64,000 bases of DNA from Akkermansia sp. (GTDB lineage Bacteria > Verrucomicrobiota > Verrucomicrobiia > Verrucomicrobiales > Akkermansiaceae): assembly GCA_030535875.1 (NCBI GenBank), contig JAUNRC010000003.1, positions 1 to 64,000 of the forward strand, read 5' to 3'. Positions 48,370 to 56,943 of this stretch are shown piece after piece. Every line of letters starts with the position of its first letter. The stretch's first letter is position 1. The notes under the pieces are model-generated. The model was not told the origin of the DNA. It made no database searches and saw nothing but the letters and a program-made list of their open reading frames with translations. The position numbers and the translations under genes are program-made.

Positions 48370-48974
48370 AAGCGCAGGATTATCCGCGACAGGTACAGGA
48401 ACTGATAGCTCGCCTCAAGCGCATGCCGGGGGTGGGCAGTCGTGGTGCGGAGCGCCATGCCTTGTGGTTTCTGCAGCACGGCAGGAACGACGCTCGAGCT
48501 CTGGCCGAGGCTCTGTTGGCCGCTGCTGATGAGGTGGGCTCCTGTCCTCAGTGCGGTTTCTTTTCGCAGAAGGGGGAACTGTGTACTGCTTGCAGCGACC
48601 CGGCTCGTGATGGCGCATTGCTTTGTGTGGTGGAGCAGCCCACGGATGTGCTGCCCATTGAGCGCTGCGGAACATTCCGAGGCTTGTACCATTGTTTAGG
48701 TGGCAAGATTTCCCCGTTGGATGGAGTGCTGCCGGAGGATTTGTCGGTGGCTCAGTTGTTGGAGCGAGTGAAGAAGGCCCCCGGATGTGAAGTTATTTTG
48801 GCAGTGGGGAGCGATGTGGAGGGCGAGACGACGGCTCTTTATCTGGCGGAGCAACTGGCGCAGTCAGATTGTCGGGTGAGCCGTTTGGCGCAGGGTATGC
48901 CGGCCGGAGCCGGTCTGGGGCAGGCCGATGCTGTGACTCTCATGCGTGCTCTGGAGGGGAGAAAGGGACTTTGA
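48366..48974 (+). CDS. recR: Recombination protein RecR
   Basis: 202 residues, standard size. RecR works with RecF/RecO to load RecA at gaps. Visible: N-terminal helix-hairpin-helix LKRMPGVGSRGAERHA, a C4 zinc finger CPQCGFFSQKGELCTAC, the Toprim domain starting LLCVVEQPTDVLPIE with YHCLGGKISPLDG, and the Toprim EVILAVGSDVEGETTALYLA. GGAAG just before the ATG could serve as ribosome binding site. Confidence 0.96.
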   Translation: MKAQDYPRQVQELIARLKRMPGVGSRGAERHALWFLQHGRNDARALAEALLAAADEVGSCPQCGFFSQKGELCTACSDPARDGALLCVVEQPTDVLPIERCGTFRGLYHCLGGKISPLDGVLPEDLSVAQLLERVKKAPGCEVILAVGSDVEGETTALYLAEQLAQSDCRVSRLAQGMPAGAGLGQADAVTLMRALEGRKGL

Positions 48975-49061
48975 TTTATCGTTGACGGGAGCTGTTCGGA
49001 TGGCTGAACAGGTGGAGATATAGCTTGCAGTTTGCTGCCGTTAGGTGCAGAACTGTGGGGT

Positions 49062-50777
49062 ATGAGTACAAGCGTTGCAGATGAAATAGCCGCTGTTCCG
49101 GCAGCAGCGGGGTGTAGGCGTATGTATGCCCGAACGGAACAGGCGCTCAGCCCGGTGCCTGAGGCTTTGCAACAGCGAGAGGAATTGCGCTGTATCGGTA
49201 TGCAGAGTGATGAGGGAGCGGCCTTCGCGGCTGCCGGTGAGGCCCAACTGACCGGGCAGTTGACCCTGTGCTGTGGTAGCGGCGGATGGGGAAATTGGCA
49301 GATGTGCGGCGGATTGTACGAGGCGCATTACTCTGCTTCGCCGTTGGTGGCGCTGGCTCCGCATGTGCCCGCAAGCACCATGGGAAGCAGGTATTTTCAG
49401 GAGTCGCGTCCGGAATGGGGGCTGCGTGATTGTACGTCGTATTGCGAAATGGCTTATGAACCCGGTCAGGCGGTGCGGAGTGTAGCCGAGGCGATTAGGG
49501 TGGCATGTTCGCAACGGACGACGGCAGCCGTGGTGCTCCCTTCCGATGTCATGAATTGTCCGGCAAGCTGTGAGACGGAGTTTCCCTACTTCCCGAGCAT
49601 GTCTGCACGGGCAACGGCTGAGCCGAGTATGAGCGAGGTGGCCCGTCTGGCGGAATTGTTGAACAGGAGCCGTAAGGTGGTATTTCTCTGCGGGCGTGGC
49701 TGTGAAGGTGCCCACGATATTCTGACGGAGTTGGCTCAGCGGCTCTGTGCGCCCATCGCCTACACTCTGCGCGGTAAGGATATTATGGAGAAAGACAATC
49801 CCTGTGCTGTGGGGATGATTGGTTTGTTGGGCTGGGGAGATGCTCCGGCTGCGGTGCAGGTGGCGGATTTGCTGGTGCTGTGGGGAACGGATTTTCCTTA
49901 TGGCTGCTTTTTGCCGGAACATGGTCAGGTTGCGCAGGTTGATATCGACGGCGCGGCGCCCGGGCGGCGGGTGCGCCTGTGCCATGCGGTGCAGGGTGAT
50001 GTGGCCCGTACGGCAAGTTTGCTACTGCCCTTGCTGCGGGGGCACCGTTCCGATGAGTTTCTTGCACGCTCGCTTATGCGGCACGGCAAGGCGCTCGTTG
50101 CGTTGGAACGTTCGTTGCGCGAGCAGGATGAGAGGGCTCCCATTCGCCCGGAGTATCTCACGCGTATCCTGAGCAGTCATGCCGAGCCCGATGCTGTTTT
50201 TACCATTGACATCGGGCCGCCCGTTATATGGGCCGCCCGGTATCTTCAGGCCTTCGGTAAGCGCCGGCTCATCGGTTCGTTCAAATATGGTGCAACGGGT
50301 TGTGCACTTGCCATGGCCATCGGGTGCAAGGCGGCATCGCCCTCGCGGCAGGTCATTGCCCTTTGTGCGGCCGAGAGTTTCAATCGTCAGCTCGGTGAGT
50401 TGCTTACGCTGGCGAGAGAGGGGCTCAGCGTGAAAGTTGTGGTGTACAATGTCTCCTCACCGCATGTCGTGAACATGCCGGGGAGTGCCTCTTCTTCCGT
50501 CGTTGCTGATTTGACGATGGTGGCCCGAGGGTTGGGGATTGAGGCTGAGCGGGCGGAGCAGGTGGGCGGTGTGATGGCTGCCGTGCGCCGTTGTCTGGCG
50601 GCACAGGGGCCGTTCCTTCTTGATGTGCAACTCGATCGGCACGCCTTGGCACAGCCGCCGGGCTCGGACCTGCTGCGAACTATTCGCCACCTCAGCGATA
50701 AGGAATCCTGTAACTCTCGCTGCGAACTCGATACCGTTAAGCGCCTGCTCTTCGGCAACAGTCATTTTTATAGCTGA
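49062..50777 (+). CDS. PoxB-like protein lacking TPP/Mg ligands (probable pseudoenzyme)
   Basis: 571 residues aligning along its whole length with pyruvate dehydrogenase (quinone)/pyruvate oxidase: FAAAGEAQLTGQLTLCCGSG, MGSRYFQES, VVLPSDVM, ALRGKDIMEKDNPCAVGMIG, GPPVIWAARYLQAFGKRRLI. The key residues have changed. The catalytic Glu of the RHE motif reads QSDEGAA (Asp50). The TPP/Mg motif GDG is AAE (436-438), and the Asn about 27 residues later is Val464. The FAD-binding middle domain looks intact. It therefore probably binds no thiamine diphosphate and may be non-catalytic or repurposed. The ATG at 49062 is preferred to an upstream TTG at 49032. It is convergent with ruvC, 15 bp apart. Confidence 0.85.
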   Translation: MSTSVADEIAAVPAAAGCRRMYARTEQALSPVPEALQQREELRCIGMQSDEGAAFAAAGEAQLTGQLTLCCGSGGWGNWQMCGGLYEAHYSASPLVALAPHVPASTMGSRYFQESRPEWGLRDCTSYCEMAYEPGQAVRSVAEAIRVACSQRTTAAVVLPSDVMNCPASCETEFPYFPSMSARATAEPSMSEVARLAELLNRSRKVVFLCGRGCEGAHDILTELAQRLCAPIAYTLRGKDIMEKDNPCAVGMIGLLGWGDAPAAVQVADLLVLWGTDFPYGCFLPEHGQVAQVDIDGAAPGRRVRLCHAVQGDVARTASLLLPLLRGHRSDEFLARSLMRHGKALVALERSLREQDERAPIRPEYLTRILSSHAEPDAVFTIDIGPPVIWAARYLQAFGKRRLIGSFKYGATGCALAMAIGCKAASPSRQVIALCAAESFNRQLGELLTLAREGLSVKVVVYNVSSPHVVNMPGSASSSVVADLTMVARGLGIEAERAEQVGGVMAAVRRCLAAQGPFLLDVQLDRHALAQPPGSDLLRTIRHLSDKESCNSRCELDTVKRLLFGNSHFYS

Positions 50778-50792
50778 GTGCGCTGCGGCGGG

Positions 50793-51299
50793 TCAGATGT
50801 ACTTGCGGTCGCGGAAAATGTGAGCTTTTATCGGGTCGGCCGCAGCAAGGTGGGTGAAACCGATGGCCAGCGCATCGGCCGCGTCGGGGGCGGGAGTCTC
50901 GGTCAGTTGCAGCATAGCTCTCATCATGAAGGCAACCTGCTGTTTGCCGGCGGCACCTCTGCCGACGGTAGCCAGCTTAACGCAGGTGGGAGGGTACTCC
51001 ATGATGGGCAGGTCATAGCGGGCTGCCGCCAGCACCGTGGCCGCTCTCGCCGAGCCCATGGTGATGGCGGTGCGGTGGGATTGTACATAGATGATGGCCT
51101 CGATGGCCAGTTCATCGGGCTGCCATTGTTCTATCAGCGAGCAGACTTTCTCGTGAATGGCCAGCAGACAGCGGCTCTGCGGTAATTTTTGCGGTAGTGA
51201 CAAGGTGCCGTAGTCCAGTGCAACGGCACGGCGATGGTCGCCGTCCAGCACCGCATAGCCGGTGTTGCGGATGGCCGGGTCTATGGATATCACGCGCAT
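50793..51299 (-). CDS. ruvC: Holliday junction resolvase RuvC
   Basis: 168 residues. MRVISIDPAIRNTGYAVLD holds catalytic Asp7; LAIEAIIYVQSH holds Glu67; APDAADALAIGFTH holds the final acidic pair (Asp139, Asp142). SARAATVLAAA and GRGAAGKQQVAFM are also RuvC-typical. RuvC cleaves Holliday junctions with RuvAB. It lies 30 bp after ispE in the same direction; ruvA and ruvB are not adjacent. Confidence 0.95.
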   Translation of the reverse strand: MRVISIDPAIRNTGYAVLDGDHRRAVALDYGTLSLPQKLPQSRCLLAIHEKVCSLIEQWQPDELAIEAIIYVQSHRTAITMGSARAATVLAAARYDLPIMEYPPTCVKLATVGRGAAGKQQVAFMMRAMLQLTETPAPDAADALAIGFTHLAAADPIKAHIFRDRKYI

Positions 51300-51329
51300 C
51301 GGGGCGGTTGAATGACGGCTTGTTTACGT

Positions 51330-52175
51330 TCAGTCCTGCTGAGGATTGACGTAGCCGCAGTAGCTCCAGAGCGTGGGGTCGAGCTCGGCCCGTGCTGCCT
51401 CGGCCAGAGCGCGGGCCTGCTCCGGGGTTTCGGTCAGGGCGAAGAGGGTGGAACCGCTGCCGCACATGAGAGCGGCTCGCACACCGGGTTGCCCCAACAT
51501 CCACATCTTCATGAAGCCCAGGATGGGGAACTTGGTGAAGACCGCACGCTCCAGCTCATTGACCAGTTTGATGCCGTCAACCATCTGGGCATTGTAATTC
51601 ACTCCCTTGATGCGGTGAGCTCCGTGCAGCAGTTTGTACGCACTCGGGGTCGATACCGCAAACTGCGGCTTGAGCAGAACGATGGGGCTGCTCCACTCCT
51701 TCAGTTCGGGAACAGGTGTGACAATTTCACCGCGGCCGGTGCAGCGGCTGATGACGGGGTCGAGGAAGAAGGGTACGTCGCTGCCGAGGGCTGCGGCCAT
51801 GCTTTGCAGTTCCTCGGGGCTGTAATTCGTGCCGATGATGTCATTGCAGGCCTTCAGCGTGATGGCACCGTCTGCCGAGCCGCCGCCCAGCCCTGCACCG
51901 TGGGGGATATTTTTGGTGAGGGTGATGCGCTGCTTGGCCTTGCGGCCGTAGGCCTTTTCGAACTCGCGCACGGCTTTGACCACAAGGTTACTCTCGTCAG
52001 TGGGAACTCCGGGGGTGTCGCACAGCAGGGTGGTGGTGCGCGAGTTGTGGAAATCCAGACGGTCCGTCAGGTCGAGCCGTGCCATGAGGATGTCTACATT
52101 ATGGTAGCCATCTTCGCGCTTGCCCAGTACCCGCAGGGAGAGATTGATTTTCGCCGGTGCCGTGTAGGTCGTCAT
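51330..52175 (-). CDS. ispE: 4-diphosphocytidyl-2-C-methyl-D-erythritol kinase
   Basis: 281 residues of the GHMP kinase family, acting in the MEP route to isoprenoids. TYTAPAKINLSLRVLGKREDGYH at the N-terminus is diagnostic for IspE, the glycine-rich ATP loop IPHGAGLGGGSADGA is at about 90-104, and LGSDVPFFL is the third conserved block. Promoter geometry places +1 on the A of the ATG. First gene of a probable ispE-ruvC unit. Confidence 0.95.
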   Translation of the reverse strand: MTTYTAPAKINLSLRVLGKREDGYHNVDILMARLDLTDRLDFHNSRTTTLLCDTPGVPTDESNLVVKAVREFEKAYGRKAKQRITLTKNIPHGAGLGGGSADGAITLKACNDIIGTNYSPEELQSMAAALGSDVPFFLDPVISRCTGRGEIVTPVPELKEWSSPIVLLKPQFAVSTPSAYKLLHGAHRIKGVNYNAQMVDGIKLVNELERAVFTKFPILGFMKMWMLGQPGVRAALMCGSGSTLFALTETPEQARALAEAARAELDPTLWSYCGYVNPQQD

Positions 52176-52181
52176 GCCTTT

Positions 52182-52210
52182 AGTCTACACGAAAAGCCAC
52201 GTTGCGTCAA
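52182..52210 (-). promoter_or_regulatory. Leaderless promoter of ispE
   Basis: TTGACG (52205-52210), 17 bp, TAGACT (52182-52187). Predicted +1 is exactly the A of the ATG at 52175. Confidence 0.65.
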
Positions 52211-52304
52211 CAGCTCCTCTGCTCCCTTACCCACAAAATGACGTACACATCGGCAGATTTTTGCGAAAAAATGCAGAAAAATGAAGATTTTTGTCAGATT
52301 AGGC

Positions 52305-52331
52305 TTGCAAATGGGTGCCGGGCGGTATATC
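52305..52331 (+). promoter_or_regulatory. Near-leaderless promoter of guaB
   Basis: TTGCAA (52305-52310), 15 bp, TATATC (52326-52331). Predicted start near 52338, one base before the ATG at 52339. Confidence 0.5.
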
Positions 52332-52338
52332 CTCCGCT

Positions 52339-53793
52339 ATGGCAGAAATTCAGCTTGGACTTACATTTGACGACGTGCTCCTGCTTCCTTGCCTGAGCAC
52401 CATTCTTCCCGGCGAGGCCGACCCCTGTTCTCAACTTTGCGCGGATTTCCCGCTCCGCCTGCCCATTCTCTCCGCTCCCATGGACACGGTGACGGAGGTA
52501 GACATGGCCATCGCCATGGCTCGTGAGGGTGGTCTGGGTGTCATTCACCGTAATAACCGCATCGACGACCAGGCCGCTATGGTGGCTAAGGTGAAGCGTT
52601 TTGAAAACGCCGTTATCACCAAGCCCCTGACCGTAACGAGCGACATGAGCCTGAGCCGCGTGAAGGGCATCATGCTCGACCACGGCTTCTCCGGTCTGCC
52701 CGTTGTGACCGAGGGTAACGTGCTGGTCGGCATCATCACCGGTCGCGACATGCGAGTGGTCGACGGTCATGACCTCGACAAGCTCACCGTTGCCGATGTG
52801 ATGACCCCCATGAGCCGCCTGATTACCGGCACTCCTTCCACCACTCAGGAAGAGGCTCGCAAGATTCTTTACTCCAACCGCATCGAAAAACTCCCGCTCG
52901 TTGATGACAAGGGCTGTCTGGTCGGTCTGATTACCGACACCGATATTCGCAAGCGCGAGGCATTCCAAGAGTCCACCAAGGACGAGTTGGGTCGCCTGCG
53001 CTGCGGTGCTGCCGTCGGTCCGGGCCCTGAGTTCATGGCTCGCGCACAGGCCGTTGTTGATGCCGGGGCCGATGCCCTTTTCATCGATGCCGCCACCGGC
53101 CACACCAGCCGAGTGCTGCACGTCATCGAGAAGCTGCGTGAGCTCGGCAAGCCGGTTGTAGCCGGTAACGTGGTCACTCAGGACGGCGCTCGCGATCTTA
53201 TCTCCGCCGGTGCCAGCGCCATTAAGGTAGGTGTGGGCCCCGGTTCCATCTGCACCACCCGCATCATCTCCGGTGTGGGCATGCCCCAGTTCTCCGCCAT
53301 TCAGGAGGTGGCCAAGGTGGCACGTCCTGCCGGCGTGACCGTGATTGCCGACGGCGGCATCCGTTACTCCGGCGATGCCGTGAAGGCTCTTGCTGCCGGT
53401 GCCGACCTCATCATGATGGGCGGTATGCTTGCCGGCTGTGAGGAAAGCCCCGGTGCTGTCGTGCACTACCAGGGACGTAACTTCAAGACCTACCGCGGCA
53501 TGGGCTCTCTCGGGGCCATGCGTGCCGGCTCCGGCGACCGCTACGGTCAGAACGGCAGCGGCAAGCTCGTGGCGGAAGGTGTGGAGGCTCGCGTGCCTTA
53601 CAAGGGCATGTTGGCTGACGTTATCTTCCAGCTCGTGGGCGGTCTGCGCTCCGGTATGGGCTACCTCGGTGCCAAGAGCCTGGATGAGCTGCGCGAGCAC
53701 GCTCGCTTTGTGCGCATCACCGCCGGCGGCTTGCAGGAGAGCCACCCGCATGACGTTACCATCACGCAGGACCCCGGCAATTACAGCCGTTAA
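52339..53793 (+). CDS. guaB: Inosine-5'-monophosphate dehydrogenase
   Basis: 484 residues, usual length. It oxidises IMP to XMP with NAD, committing purine flux to [13 protein letters not shown] and SAPMDTVTE at the N-terminus, a CBS pair (about 92-205; [40 protein letters not shown]), catalytic loop [17 protein letters not shown] with the active Cys, [10 protein letters not shown], and the flap [10 protein letters not shown]...RVPYKG. The start at 52339 is chosen over a GTG at 52315, which would overlap the promoter. A terminator follows. Confidence 0.97.
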   Translation: MAEIQLGLTFDDVLLLPCLSTILPGEADPCSQLCADFPLRLPILSAPMDTVTEVDMAIAMAREGGLGVIHRNNRIDDQAAMVAKVKRFENAVITKPLTVTSDMSLSRVKGIMLDHGFSGLPVVTEGNVLVGIITGRDMRVVDGHDLDKLTVADVMTPMSRLITGTPSTTQEEARKILYSNRIEKLPLVDDKGCLVGLITDTDIRKREAFQESTKDELGRLRCGAAVGPGPEFMARAQAVVDAGADALFIDAATGHTSRVLHVIEKLRELGKPVVAGNVVTQDGARDLISAGASAIKVGVGPGSICTTRIISGVGMPQFSAIQEVAKVARPAGVTVIADGGIRYSGDAVKALAAGADLIMMGGMLAGCEESPGAVVHYQGRNFKTYRGMGSLGAMRAGSGDRYGQNGSGKLVAEGVEARVPYKGMLADVIFQLVGGLRSGMGYLGAKSLDELREHARFVRITAGGLQESHPHDVTITQDPGNYSR

Positions 53794-53821
53794 TCCCGCC
53801 GATGGTACTTCCTTTTTTCCG

Positions 53822-53855
53822 GCCCTGCCATCGTTCCCGATGGCAGGGCTTTCTA
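53822..53855 (+). terminator. Rho-independent terminator of guaB
   Basis: A perfect 12-bp stem, GCCCTGCCATCG (53822-53833) with CGATGGCAGGGC (53838-53849), a TTCC loop, and a T-rich tail TTTCTACTT. Confidence 0.85.
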
Positions 53856-53934
53856 CTTGTTCGGAACTTTTTCTTGTTTTCTGAGGAAATCATGATATTC
53901 TGATAGGAGACAGTTCGATTGATAATTAAACGAC

Positions 53935-54780
53935 ATGATAAAGCGATTGGTGTATATGCTGTTGGTGATGGTGCTGCCGGTGACGGCGGCACCGGAGAAG
54001 GCTCCCCGTGAACTGGAGGGCGGTTGGGTCTATGCCTGGGGTGATGAGTTTAACGGGACGAAGCTCAATACGAAGAAATGGGCTTATGAGCTGGGGGTGG
54101 TGCGCAATCCCGGCGCATCGCAGGCCTACACGAAGGATTGTGTGCGGGTGAAAAACGGCAAGTTGCAGTTGATTTCACGCGCGAAGCCTACTCCGAATTG
54201 TCATTATAAAGAGGGGTCGTCGCGGTGGACGGAGAAGATAAAGACTCAGCCATTTGCCAGCGGTTCCGTGACGACGCGAGGTGTCAAGCATTTCGAGGCT
54301 CCGGGACGATTGGAGTTTCGTGCTCGTGTGCCGAAGGGTAAGGGTGTGTGGCCGGCTATTTGGACCATGCATGTGAATGATTACGGCTGGCCGGCGAATG
54401 GTGAGATTGATATTCTGGAGCATATTTCTCAGGAGCCGGAGACTTGTTAATCTATTTTCCGGTGGGGGAGGAACGGAGGTAATCAGGAGCAGAAGGTGGT
54501 GCGTACCCGCCGATTTAAGGATTATAGCAAGAAGTTCCACACTTATGTTCTGGAGTGGGATGAGGAGATGATGCGCATACTCATCGACGATGAGGAGGTT
54601 GGGCGTGTGAAGATTGCAGATGCCAATTACCCCAACGGCGATAATCCTCTGCGCACTCCCTGCTACATTATTATGAACACCGCCATCGGCGGTCATGGTA
54701 CTTGGCCGGAGATGGCCGACCCCAAAGATTACCCCGTGAAGTTCGAGATTGATTACGTTCGTTACTACACGAAGAAGTAG
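53935..54780 (+). pseudogene. GH16 family glycoside hydrolase interrupted by in-frame TAA
   Basis: A signal peptide (IKRLVYMLLVMVLPVTAAP) leads into a GH16 domain: WGDEFNGTKLNTKKWAYELG, GRLEFRARVPKGKGVWPAIW and the catalytic GEIDILEH (Glu157 nucleophile, Asp159, Glu162 acid/base). Codon 172 is TAA (54448-54450). The same frame then continues without interruption to 54780 with WGRNGGNQEQ, TYVLEWDEEMMRILIDDEEV, PCYIIMNTAIGGHG and a closing FEIDYVRYYTKK, exactly what a GH16 enzyme needs after its active site. So this is one gene of 282 codons with a nonsense codon, probably a Tyr codon originally. The truncated product would lack half of the beta-jelly roll. Sequencing error or recent inactivation are both possible. 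Confidence 0.82.
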
Positions 54781-54783
54781 GGT

Positions 54784-56943
54784 TTATTCTTCAACGTGGA
54801 AAGTGGATTGAGCACTGTGCTCCGGTGTGACGGCTCGCAGGGTGTGGGTGCCGGGGCGCAGGATGACGTACCACTTGCCGTTGCGCTGTATGGTGCGCAG
54901 TGTGTCGCTGTGCCATGTGGTGGCGGCAGGTGGTAGGGTGGAGCGCAGTTCTGCCATGCGCCCGCCGTGCGGGAGTGTGGGGTCGATGGTCAGGGTGGTG
55001 CCGGGCGCAGGGATGAGGATGGCCGGACGGCGGTCGGAGGGGGCCGTTGCGGCTAAAGTGTAAAGATGGTTCATGCCGGAGTGTTTGTACCACTCTGTGT
55101 AGCGGGAGTCGAGGACGACCCGGCCTTGTTCGTCGTAGTCGGCAGCGGGGAAGGAGGTCAGATTTTCGGGGGTGGCCAGTTCGGTGGTGCGGCAATCCTG
55201 CGGGGTATGCTCGGTAGCGGGGGTACCGGTGCGGGTGTCGATGGTGATGGCGGTCAGACCTTCGGGTTGTTCCGGGAAGGAGGCGGGCTGTCGGCGATGC
55301 AGTTCTTTCATGACGCGGTGAAAGATGGGGCCGGCTCCGCTTATGCCGGAGATGTGGTACATGGGTGAGTTGTCGAAGTTGCCTACCCATACGCCGACGG
55401 TATATTCGGCGGTGAAGCCCAGGCACCAGTTATCGCGGTAGTTGGAGGAGGTGCCGGTCTTGGCCGCAACTCGGTAGGGAAAACTCAGGGCCGGTGCCGG
55501 ACCGAAGGTGGCAGCGCGTGCCGCTCGGTCGGAGAGGATGTGGGCAATGCGGTAGCTGTCGCGGGGCGGTAGGAGCTGCTGCGCTGTGGCGGGGGTGAGC
55601 GGTAGGCGGAATTGCAGCGGCAGGTGACTGCCGTTGCGTGCCAGTGTGCTGTAGGCGCTTACCAGTTCTGTGAGGGTGACGTGAGCATTGCCGATGGCGA
55701 GTCCCAGTCCGTACTCGGCCTTGTCGCCCGATATGGTGAACCCGAGGGAGCGCAGGAGCGATATTTGGCGTTCTACGCCGCCGTAGCGGTTGAGGGCCTC
55801 CATGGCGGGGATGTTTTGTGAGCAGGCCAGAGCCTGACGCATGGTGATGGGACCGAGATATTTGTCGTTGTAGTTGCCCGGTGCCTGTATGCCGTCCGGG
55901 CTGCGGTAGAGCGTGGGTACATCAGCCAGAATGGTGCCGGGCCATGCGCCGTTCCCCAGTGCCATGAGGTAGACGAAGGGCTTGAGCGTGCTGCCGGCGG
56001 AGCGGGGGGTGCGAAGGCCGTTGAGTGCTCCGCCGCGCCGACTGTCGGGGAAGGCCGCAGGCAGGGCTACCAGTACTTCGCCGCTGCGGTTGTCGGTTAC
56101 GAGTATTGCGGCTTGTGAGACGTTGTGTTGATGTAGCCGGCGAACTTCCTCCCGGACGATTTGTGTGCAGCGGCGCTGGAGCTCGGCATCGATGGTCAGG
56201 GTGCCGCCGTAGCGGGTGATGGGGGGAGCCGAGATGGTATGAGCGCTTGCGCCGAGTTCTTCCGGGGTGGGGTGGCCGAGTTGTTGCAGGATGTGGTTGC
56301 GGCGTTGCAGGGCTGCCTGCGGGTGCTGAAGGGGATTGAGTCGTGAGGGAGCCTTGACCAGTGCTGCCAGAAGGGCGGCCTCGGGGTGGTTCAGTTCGTT
56401 CGCGGGCTTGCCGAAGTAAAAGCGGGCGGCGCAGGCCGCTCCCCGACAAAGGTTGCTGAAGTCGGCGCGATTAAGGTAGGCAAGCAGCAGCTCATGCTTG
56501 CTGTGGCTCATTTCGAGGCGGCGGGCCTGCAGCGCCTCGCGGATTTTACTTGTCCAGTTGCGGGCTGCGGGTGGGGAGTAAAGTTTGGCCACCTGCATGG
56601 AGATGGTGCTTGCGCCGCTGTGGCTGCTGCCGTTGAGGCGATGGATGAGAGCTCGTGCCACTGCCGGGAAGTCGATGCCGCCGTGGTGGTAGAAGCGTTT
56701 ATCCTCGGCGGCTACGAGAGCTTGTGCCAGCGGGGCGGGGACTTCCGTTAAGGGGTGGCAGCGGTAGCCGTCCTTCCCGGTAACAAAGCCCAGCCATTCC
56801 CCGTGTCGGTCATAGACTGCCGTGCTTGGCGGAGGGGTGATGTTCGGTTTGCTCACGCAGAAAGGGAGCAGGTAATAAGCCACCGCAGCTCCTCCTATCA
56901 GAGTAGCTGCGGTGCTGAGAACGATTTTGAGCGGGCGCTTCAC
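54784..56943 (-). CDS. pbpC: Penicillin-binding protein 1C
   Basis: 719 residues. One N-terminal membrane helix (about 6-28), a GT51 glycosyltransferase domain with the catalytic Glu in AAEDKRFYHHGGID (about 79-91), and a transpeptidase domain with SAGSTLKPF (Ser318, Lys321), SQN (375-377) and KTGTS (495-499). A C-terminal BiPBP_C-type beta domain (about 630-719; PGTTLTIDPTLP, WYVILRPGTHTL) is characteristic of PBP1C. It is bifunctional in peptidoglycan synthesis at the periplasmic face. The start overlaps the stop of the alpha-2-macroglobulin gene by 4 bp, the pairing known for pbpC and bacterial A2M (yfhM). Confidence 0.96.
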   Translation of the reverse strand: MKRPLKIVLSTAATLIGGAAVAYYLLPFCVSKPNITPPPSTAVYDRHGEWLGFVTGKDGYRCHPLTEVPAPLAQALVAAEDKRFYHHGGIDFPAVARALIHRLNGSSHSGASTISMQVAKLYSPPAARNWTSKIREALQARRLEMSHSKHELLLAYLNRADFSNLCRGAACAARFYFGKPANELNHPEAALLAALVKAPSRLNPLQHPQAALQRRNHILQQLGHPTPEELGASAHTISAPPITRYGGTLTIDAELQRRCTQIVREEVRRLHQHNVSQAAILVTDNRSGEVLVALPAAFPDSRRGGALNGLRTPRSAGSTLKPFVYLMALGNGAWPGTILADVPTLYRSPDGIQAPGNYNDKYLGPITMRQALACSQNIPAMEALNRYGGVERQISLLRSLGFTISGDKAEYGLGLAIGNAHVTLTELVSAYSTLARNGSHLPLQFRLPLTPATAQQLLPPRDSYRIAHILSDRAARAATFGPAPALSFPYRVAAKTGTSSNYRDNWCLGFTAEYTVGVWVGNFDNSPMYHISGISGAGPIFHRVMKELHRRQPASFPEQPEGLTAITIDTRTGTPATEHTPQDCRTTELATPENLTSFPAADYDEQGRVVLDSRYTEWYKHSGMNHLYTLAATAPSDRRPAILIPAPGTTLTIDPTLPHGGRMAELRSTLPPAATTWHSDTLRTIQRNGKWYVILRPGTHTLRAVTPEHSAQSTFHVEE

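Noticed and set aside
54430-54500. Frameshift as explanation for the split GH16 gene
   Set aside because: The downstream half lies in exactly the same frame as the upstream half, so a single nonsense codon explains the break and no indel is needed.
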